Assembly: GCA_003049485.1 (NCBI GenBank)
Contig: PYST01000590.1
Span: 1-14,178, forward strand
DNA length: 14,178 bases
Origin: Ophioceras dolichostomum
Taxonomy: Eukaryota > Ascomycota > Sordariomycetes > Magnaporthales > Ophioceraceae
Direction of reading: 5' to 3'
Part shown: positions 9,236 through 14,178 of the stretch, one piece after another
How positions within the stretch are numbered: position 1 is the stretch's first letter
Layout of the letters: every line of letters begins with the position of its first letter
Notes under the pieces: generated by a model
Told to the model about the DNA's origin: nothing
The model's input: the letters and a program-made list of their open reading frames with translations, nothing else
Databases searched by the model: none
Position numbers and translations under genes: made by a program

Positions 9236-9969
9236 TGCTTGCGAACCCTTGTTCGCTGTGCATGTTCGTCGCAATTGCTGGAGCCTGTCGTTTCCTTTTC
9301 TTCTACCTACTGCTACCGCACCTCAGAAGGATGAAGCCATCCAGGGTTTGTTTCGATGGAGGAGACTCTGTCTGCCGAGAGAGTCCAGGCCCCAAGATTT
9401 CATTGCCAGAGATTCGTACCCCCGTCCCCCGATTCCCCACATACATCCCTTTTCGGCTACCTGTGCGATGAATCGGAGGGTTTTTGTCCCGCACAAACCC
9501 TGGCCCCTTTGACGTCTGCCCAGCATCGTGCATTTGCTCCTCTCAGGCCAGGCAGTCTACGTAGCCAGCGACCTCACAACAAGCGAATTCCGTTCAGGAC
9601 AACCGCGACAAAAAAGACGCGACAACAACTGGCTAGCCTGTCTCTTCAGGATGGTCCAAGGAGGCCACAGTTGCTGCGGCCCCCCTGAAATCTCCTCAAA
9701 CCCAAAAGCTGCAAGTTCTCCTTTTCAGGCCAGGCATGCCAGGGGAATTCTTGCCCGTTTAGCGCCGGAGAAAAGCAGAGGGCCGACAAAATCGCTCGCT
9801 CGCTCGGCGCATTTAGGGCTCAAGTCGCTGCAGACTGGGCCAGTGGCTTGCTTGGCAGAAGCCCAGAAGCCTCTCTCTCCTTTTTTTCGTCTCCAGTCAC
9901 GATTTGCGACATGGGCAAAGCTGATCATCTCCCTCCCCCTGGCCTGCCGCGACCCTTTTCCCCGTCAAC
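9236..9969. other. No supportable gene
   Basis: A 151-codon ATG frame runs from 9651 on the plus strand to 10106, overlapping the next frame. It resembles nothing I know and is not called. C-rich runs at 9419-9449 are listed separately. The motif CAGGCCAGGCA occurs at 9544-9554 and 9726-9736, a short direct repeat likely due to chance. Confidence 0.5.
9419..9449 (-). other. Near-canonical G-quadruplex motif on the minus strand
   Basis: C runs at 9419-9423, 9426-9430, 9435-9438 and 9447-9449 are separated by 2, 4 and 8 bases, so the minus strand carries four G runs. One spacer exceeds the usual limit of 7 by one base. Confidence 0.5.
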
Positions 9970-10650
9970 ATGTTGAGGTTCGGACAGAGGAAAGGAACAG
10001 CACACCAAAATGCACATTTTCGAGCACCTCATCTCATGCCGTTCACCCCCGAATTTCCATATCGCAAAAAAAGCGGCGTGGAAGCGAACCGACAAGGGAC
10101 AGATAATCCTCTCTCCCGAGGCTCGAAGTTTCTCATCACTGGATCAGTCACTCGTCTCTCCGTCTCGCACCTCCCACAATTTGGGCTTGATGCCAAGACG
10201 GCAACCCCGATTAAGCGACAAGGGACGGTTCACCTTCGGGCCCGTGGAATGCCTGCAGGAGCCCGTGACATTGGAACCCAAAGCCGGATACCCTGTGCCG
10301 TGACATTTGATTGGGCACTGGGTTGCGGTCGCTCGCCCCCTTCAAAGATGAGAGAGGAACGAAAAGCAAGGGTGGGACCCGTCACGGCCCACGCCGAAAG
10401 TGCCAGCCATTTGCTGACTGCCATCGGCCAGAGGAAGAACATGAAAAAGCAAAGTCGTGCTGCACACACGCTTTCTTCTCGTCACCGCCAAAACAATTTG
10501 CGTCTTGGGTCGCGTCACCAAACTCTGACTGCGCATTTTCGTTTCGACCGACCACTCATTGGATGTCAGAAGCAGAGGCAGAACAGACAGATAGGCAGAC
10601 AGACCTGCACTTTCACAGAGAGAAAACCAAAGAGGAACACCGGAGATTAG
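9970..10650 (+). CDS. Unrecognised open frame, 226 codons (hypothetical protein)
   Basis: The frame starts at ATG 9970 with A at position -3, a favourable eukaryotic context, and ends at TAG 10648-10650. The product would be highly basic, rich in Arg, Lys, His and Gln, with no recognisable domain, signal peptide or membrane segment. A Gln/Arg-rich tail near the C-terminus comes from the GACA/GGCA-type repeat at 10581-10605. A 166-codon ATG frame runs antisense across much of it (10342-10842, minus). At most one of the two is likely to be real, and possibly neither. The strong basic bias is typical of chance frames in GC-moderate DNA. Confidence 0.13.
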   Translation: MLRFGQRKGTAHQNAHFRAPHLMPFTPEFPYRKKSGVEANRQGTDNPLSRGSKFLITGSVTRLSVSHLPQFGLDAKTATPIKRQGTVHLRARGMPAGARDIGTQSRIPCAVTFDWALGCGRSPPSKMREERKARVGPVTAHAESASHLLTAIGQRKNMKKQSRAAHTLSSRHRQNNLRLGSRHQTLTAHFRFDRPLIGCQKQRQNRQIGRQTCTFTERKPKRNTGD

Positions 10651-11400
10651 TCTATGCAGGAAGCAGCACAAACCGGCAGACCTTTTCCAATAGCCATACC
10701 AACCAGGCTTGCTTGCCAGCCTTACCGGCCGTGAGTTTAGGACTACCAGGGGTGTAAATGCAACAAGCGGTACAGGAAAACCTCCTTCTCCTGTCTGAGG
10801 ACATGCAGCCAGAGATAGGCCAAGAGGACTTTGAGCAAGCATTTACTCCGGACCATTTACTGCCGTATTATCTGCCGCCGTGGCTTTTTTTCTTTTTTTT
10901 CTTTATTCGTCTCTTACGCCCTCGAGTTCATTGGCGGCACAACTACGGAGCAGAGCGAGCGAAAAACAAACCAAAGTGCCAAAGTGCCAGGGGTTGATGA
11001 CGATGATGACTGCATCTGCCTGTCCTGTCTTGGTAGTCCAGCAGGTCTCGAGTTCAGTGGGCATGAGGAATCAGTGGTTGTGAAGATGGACACAGCCTAA
11101 GTGCTTCACCCAAGGTGCTGGTGTCACGAGTGTACCCTATTGTGACCCTTCTTTTCTCTAGCTTGGAGACCCCGCTCCGAAAGCTTGCCGGTTGTCTTTC
11201 CCATTTACAGATAGAAAGGGCCGTCCGTCGCCGATGAACGACCGTTCGGACCGGAAAGTTTCCCCAGTTCAGCACCGTGCAGCGTAAGTTCCCCTATTAG
11301 ACCGATTATACACTCGTTGTAGGGCGACAAGACATGTAGGTGCAGTCGGTCAAGCTGGGTCACGTTGCCGAACAATAAGGCCGAATACCTGCCTCACGGT
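10651..11400. other. No gene seen
   Basis: Only frames under 90 codons start here, and none is recognisable. The main visible element is a T-rich tract at 10884-10906. A GATGATGA cluster near 10997-11010 is low complexity. Confidence 0.55.
10884..10906. repeat. T-rich tract
   Basis: Nearly all T, broken by C at intervals (CTTTTTTTCTTTTTTTT core). A polypyrimidine tract of this kind occurs in fungal promoters and introns, but no adjoining gene or splice sites support a role. Confidence 0.75.
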
Positions 11401-11427
11401 GGGCGAAAGAGGGGAAGGGAGGAGGGG
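11401..11427 (+). other. Canonical G-quadruplex motif
   Basis: G runs at 11401-11403, 11411-11414, 11417-11419 and 11424-11427 are separated by 7, 2 and 4 bases, which meets the standard pattern of four runs of at least three G with spacers of 1 to 7. Whether it folds in DNA or RNA is not shown. Confidence 0.6.
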
Positions 11428-11470
11428 AGGCAACGTTCCTCTCACAGTCTCTTGCGACCTCAGGCTCACT

Positions 11471-11488
11471 CATCATCATCATCATCAT
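11471..11488. repeat. CAT trinucleotide repeat, 6 units
   Basis: Six perfect CAT units. On the minus strand these read ATG. Confidence 0.85.
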
Positions 11489-11668
11489 TCTCGCGACCAG
11501 GCCAGGTCGAGTTTTGGGTCCGATCCGAGAACACTCGCTAGGAAGCCACGAGCAGAAAGAAAAAGACTGAAGCGCAGACCCCTGTTTTTGCGACGTGGTC
11601 AACAAAGTTTCCCGACCTCCACCCAACCAATCCGCTCACAGAAGAGCTCTCCTCGTTAAATGAACACC

Positions 11669-11697
11669 GGCCAGGGGTCCATGTGTCCTCCCTGGCC
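11669..11697. repeat. 8-bp inverted repeat beside a CCTGG repeat
   Basis: GGCCAGGG (11669-11676) is the exact reverse complement of CCCTGGCC (11690-11697), with a 13-base spacer. The right arm continues into further CCTGG copies up to about 11707. Arms of this length are expected by chance in a window of this size. Confidence 0.45.
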
Positions 11698-12414
11698 TGG
11701 CCTGGCCGCCCTGTTCCATTTTGGCCCCCGATTAGCAACCCAAATCGAACGAAAGTGAGAAAGGTTTGCTCTGATGAATGCACACTCCCTCATCACATTC
11801 ACATCCACATCGGCAACGGAATTGATCATTACCGATCACAATGGTTAACAGAGGACAAAAGGACCGGCCAGACAAATGTGTCGATATAGGTGTGCAACTT
11901 GAGAGCTTTGGCAGGCCTGGTATTCGGAATAGTCGCATGGAGCTCCGTACGTAAGTGTCGAACCGGGGGGGACTATCACGATATTCGCCTCCCTCTCGCC
12001 CCCAGTTTCGATACATTGATGCGTGGTGGTGGCCGTCGAAAGAAGAAAACATTAACGAGAAATGCTGCGTTTCCCCATCTTTATCATTCTTCCGTACGAA
12101 ACCGACCCTCTACCGCCCCTCTGTCTGTCTGTTTTGTCCGGGGCAAACCGCTACCGCCGCCGCCTCTATGCGGGGTGGGGTTGGAAGGTACCCAGCCAGC
12201 CTTGCTCTGAAAAGGGTCTGTGTGCACTGAGGAATCAGTTCTCGGATGGCAGATGGGGGCAGGAAAAACAAAGAGAGAGGAGAGAGAGTGGGTGTTGGGT
12301 CGTGGCCTGGAAAAACGCACAAGTCAGGGGTAAAGTAAAGGCAAGGTGGAAGGGTGGTCCAATTGACGGCCTCAGACAGAGCACCTTCCATGGAGTATGC
12401 TCACCTTTCAGGTT

Positions 12415-12430
12415 GGTACTGTACAGTACC
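12415..12430. repeat. 16-bp perfect palindrome
   Basis: GGTACTGTACAGTACC reads the same on both strands with no spacer, and is followed by CGTAC. Less than one such perfect 16-mer is expected by chance in this length of DNA. TACAGTACC-type words recur in Sordariomycete intergenic DNA, which is general knowledge rather than something shown here. It could be a dimeric protein binding site. Confidence 0.55.
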
Positions 12431-12476
12431 GTACTTAACGACTAAACTTTTGAAGATCCAAGTTGGGAAATGACAC

Positions 12477-12492
12477 GACAGACAGACAGACA
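12477..12492. repeat. GACA tetranucleotide repeat
   Basis: Four near-perfect GACA-type units (CGACAGACAGACAGACAC core). Confidence 0.75.
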
Positions 12493-12549
12493 CGAACCCG
12501 GACCAGGCCAGCTGGTCGACGGGCCAGCGGCCAGTGGCCATCATAACCA

Positions 12550-12581
12550 GGGTGAAGGGAAAAGGGGGGATGGGCGACGGG
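12550..12581 (+). other. Canonical G-quadruplex motif with five G runs
   Basis: G runs at 12550-12552, 12557-12559, 12564-12569, 12572-12574 and 12579-12581 are separated by TGAA, AAAA, AT and CGAC. All spacers are 2 to 4 bases and there is one spare run, so this is the strongest G-quadruplex candidate in the window. It lies about 120 bases right of the 16-bp palindrome. Confidence 0.7.
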
Positions 12582-12888
12582 CGGTGAGATCTCCATCGTT
12601 TCGAGTATGTAGACGCGCATCCAGACGGGGCAGGGAGAAGACGCAGGCATCGATATTCATCAAACTCTGTTTTGCGTGCTTTTGTTTCTGAGAAGTATGA
12701 GGCCACAACTTACTTGCCCTCCCTGGTGCAGCATACCGATATGAGTTCTCCTGGACGGAGTATCAATCAATGCCCACCTCGTGAATGGACGTTGATTGCG
12801 GCGAAGTACCTTAGTGTGTTAATTGACGAGACGGGACGACGCACTGCACACTGCACGACGATCAAAAAAGTTTCGGTTTGACAAGTTG
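12582..12888. other. No gene seen
   Basis: Only frames under 75 codons on the plus strand, and a minus-strand frame without an ATG at its 5' end. Nothing recognisable. Confidence 0.55.
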
Positions 12889-12925
12889 CTAAAATAAGTT
12901 TTAACCTCATATATTTTTTATTTTC
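12889..12925. other. AT-rich island with a minus-strand AATAAA
   Basis: The stretch is mostly A and T, with C confined to ACC/CTC words. Read on the minus strand it contains AATAAA at 12922-12917 followed by an A-rich run, so it could be the 3' end of a leftward transcript. This would suit a transcript covering the minus-strand open frame at 13439-14071, but the distance of over 500 bases makes the link speculative. Confidence 0.35.
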
Positions 12926-13018
12926 CTCGAGTGGCATTTCACATTGATCGCTCGGTAGGTTTGGTAGGTATTCTAAGTTAAATCACCACATGGCCACAAA
13001 GCCCGGTGGACGGCACAA

Positions 13019-13036
13019 GCACACACACACTCACAC
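13019..13036. repeat. CA dinucleotide microsatellite
   Basis: CA units interrupted once by CT, then ACACATC. Confidence 0.75.
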
Positions 13037-13302
13037 ATCAGACGGACGGGAATCTTTTTTGCCCCTCCTTTCCCTCCCGTCTTGCTTTCCCTCCACTCAG
13101 TCACCACTCGCCGCGCTGACTGGGACAGACACCACGAGCATAGTGCGCAATCTCACAGGGGGTAGGTAATGCAACAGACGGCAGAAGTAGAGGCAGACGG
13201 GAGGCAGGTAAGCAAGCTTCTTGAACACGGGAAAGAAATGTTGTCTGTCCGTTCGAGGCAAAAATGCCAAAAGAAAAAAATGTGAGCAAAAAGGAAAGAG
13301 AG

Positions 13303-13320
13303 GAAGGAAGGAAGGGGGGG
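13303..13320. repeat. GGAA tetranucleotide repeat ending in a G run
   Basis: Three to four GGAA/GAAG units run into a homopolymer of seven G at 13314-13320. Confidence 0.75.
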
Positions 13321-13359
13321 ATGAGACAAAAGGACGCTAGCCACTCGCGAGAGAGTTGA

Positions 13360-13390
13360 CTGGCTGGCTGGCGGCTGGCTGGCTGGCTGG
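13360..13390. repeat. CTGG tetranucleotide repeat
   Basis: Three CTGG units, one CGG unit with a base missing, then four more CTGG units. Confidence 0.85.
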
Positions 13391-13438
13391 AGGAGGGGCA
13401 GCATGTAACCCCGCAGTGTAATGCAAGCAGGAGAACGA

Positions 13439-14071
13439 CTAGGCGAGATATTCAGCATCCGCCGGCGCCGGTCGAAGCCGAAGTGCCCGATGATGAGGGG
13501 ACACTGGTTCGCTGATAGCGAAGCGGGTGAGTGAGTGAGTGAGTGAGCGAGTGAGCGAGTGAGTGAGTGAGTGAACGAGAGTAATACGGTGGGACGGGTC
13601 TGGCCACGATCCGACTTCCGTATTAAGACGAAGTCTCGTGTTGATGATGGATGTGCAGTGCAGCAAGCCAGCTAGCCTCGGACGGGAATGGAGGGAGGAG
13701 GAAAAGGAGGATGATGATGATGACGGTGATCTCCCACACTTTCTCGTTTTTTCTCTTCGAACCGGAGCGATGGCAGCGGCAAAACGCCCCCGGCTGTGGC
13801 CAATGCCGGGCGGCGGCGGCAGTGGTGGATGGTGGTGCAGGAATGTGGCAGGAAGAATCACGAACGGCGATGGTGTCCATCCCTCTCCTACTGGTCGTCG
13901 CCGATAGATCGGACGAGAGCGGGTTGAGTCTATCTCCAGGAAGTAGGGAACACTCAGAGGAGGCAAAGGCAAAAAGTACCCGTATGGTGGGTGAGCACGT
14001 AAACCGTGGGACTTTACTCGAATACCATCCATCCCTTCATCCCTCCACCACCTACCCTCCTCGGTATCCAT
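13439..14071 (-). CDS. Unrecognised open frame, 210 codons with repeat-encoded tail
   Basis: The frame starts at ATG 14071-14069 and ends at TAG 13441-13439; a GTG 16 codons further upstream is not a likely start. I recognise no family. The product would have a Pro/His-rich middle (a run of Pro near residues 82-86), a Ser-rich run around residue 120, and a tail of repeated Ser-Leu-Thr-His/Arg made by the tetranucleotide repeat at 13527-13574. There is no clear signal peptide or membrane segment. Because much of the frame is low-complexity DNA, it may be stop-free only by composition. The minus strand is CT-rich and leader-like here, so an untranslated leader is at least as likely. Confidence 0.15.
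   Translation of the reverse strand: MDTEEGRWWRDEGMDGIRVKSHGLRAHPPYGYFLPLPPLSVPYFLEIDSTRSRPIYRRRPVGEGWTPSPFVILPATFLHHHPPLPPPPGIGHSRGRFAAAIAPVRREKTRKCGRSPSSSSSSFSSSLHSRPRLAGLLHCTSIINTRLRLNTEVGSWPDPSHRITLVHSLTHSLTRSLTHSLTRFAISEPVSPHHRALRLRPAPADAEYLA
13527..13574. repeat. GTGA tetranucleotide repeat, 12 units
   Basis: Twelve four-base units without spacing errors: ten GTGA and two GCGA (at 13547 and 13555). This is the longest microsatellite in the window. It lies inside a minus-strand open frame; being four bases long, each unit gained or lost would shift that frame. Confidence 0.9.
13710..13722. repeat. GAT trinucleotide repeat
   Basis: About four GAT units after a GGA-rich purine stretch. 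On the minus strand this is TCATCATCATC followed by a CT-rich run. Confidence 0.7.
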
Positions 14072-14108
14072 TGGTGGGTTGCATGGTATCTTCCACCTAT
14101 CACGATCG

Positions 14109-14120
14109 CACACACACACA
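14109..14120. repeat. CA dinucleotide microsatellite
   Basis: Six CA units near the right edge. Confidence 0.8.
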
Positions 14121-14178
14121 GGATACAGTAAGTCGAAATCCCGTCCGTTGGTTGGTCTGGATTGGAAGGAGCTGGAGC

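Larger units (their letters stand above)
11428..12414. other. No supportable gene; one donor/acceptor pair
   Basis: The best splice-like pair in the window is GTAAGT at 11951 with a CT-rich tract and CAG ending at 12005, giving a 55-base interval typical of fungal introns. No standard CTRAY branch site was seen inside it. Joining the flanks from ATG 11938 would leave only a short open frame of about 75 codons with a Lys/Arg-rich segment and no known motif, so no gene is called. Confidence 0.45.
12926..13438. other. No gene seen; low-complexity tracts
   Basis: A CA-rich run lies at 13019-13036. Bases 13050-13100 are C/T-rich and bases 13265-13320 are purine-rich, so strand composition flips within 250 bases. 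No coding frame is supportable. Confidence 0.5.

Noticed and set aside
9651..10106. 151-codon plus-strand ATG frame
   Set aside because: It overlaps the 9970-10650 frame and has no recognisable motif or codon bias.
10342..10842. 166-codon minus-strand ATG frame, Leu-rich
   Set aside because: It is antisense to the 226-codon plus frame. The hydrophobic stretches have no clear membrane topology and no family match.
1..14178. tRNA and 5S rRNA genes
   Set aside because: I looked for GGTTCGANNCC-type internal promoter boxes on both strands. Partial matches (near 1898, 2217, 2803, 11957 and 13757) lack the flanking bases and any cloverleaf. No 5S-like internal control region was seen.
1..14178. 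Enrichment of GGTACC sites
   Set aside because: About seven sites occur against 3-4 expected, while the GTAC core as a whole is not above expectation by eye count. The excess is too small to interpret.
1..14178. Transposable element or repeat-induced mutation
   Set aside because: No terminal repeats, reverse transcriptase or transposase motifs, and no large AT-rich decayed blocks; only small AT islands.

Overview
No gene in this 14,178-base window could be recognised by homology. No frame shows a domain, catalytic motif or family signature I know. I found no rRNA or tRNA gene, no CRISPR array, no insertion sequence, and no reverse transcriptase or transposase motif. The sequence looks like nuclear DNA of a filamentous fungus, most likely a Sordariomycete-like ascomycete. 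Base composition is moderate to slightly GC-rich. There are many short microsatellites, CT-rich leader-like tracts and TACAGTACC-type words, and few long open frames. The organism call is inference, not proof; another eukaryote with similar composition cannot be excluded.

Layout. Bases 1-200 are strongly purine-rich on the given strand, as expected for the CT-rich leader or promoter of a gene running leftward off the window. Bases 836-953 hold the most structured element: nested inverted repeats around a perfect 12-bp stem. Bases 954-2000 are gene-free with small repeats. Bases 2069-2932 (minus) hold the longest open frame, 287 codons from ATG and unrecognised. Bases 2933-8600 contain no supportable gene; they include an AT-rich island at 7665-7711 and a TCA-rich leader-like stretch at 8031-8097. 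Bases 8645-9235 (minus) and 9970-10650 (plus) are two further unrecognised open frames. From 11,400 to the right end the DNA is dense in structure: two canonical G-quadruplex motifs (11401-11427 and 12550-12581), a 16-bp perfect palindrome (12415-12430), an AT-rich island (12889-12925) and a cluster of tetranucleotide repeats (13303-13574). The repeat cluster lies near and partly inside a minus-strand open frame at 13439-14071.

Interpretation. The window is best read as a long gene-poor intergenic or regulatory region, perhaps including untranslated leaders or non-coding transcripts. The four open frames given as CDS are candidates only and may be chance. No operon or pathway can be reconstructed. 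The observations most worth testing are the 836-953 stem structure, the 287-codon frame, and the G-quadruplex and palindrome group at 12.4-12.6 kb.
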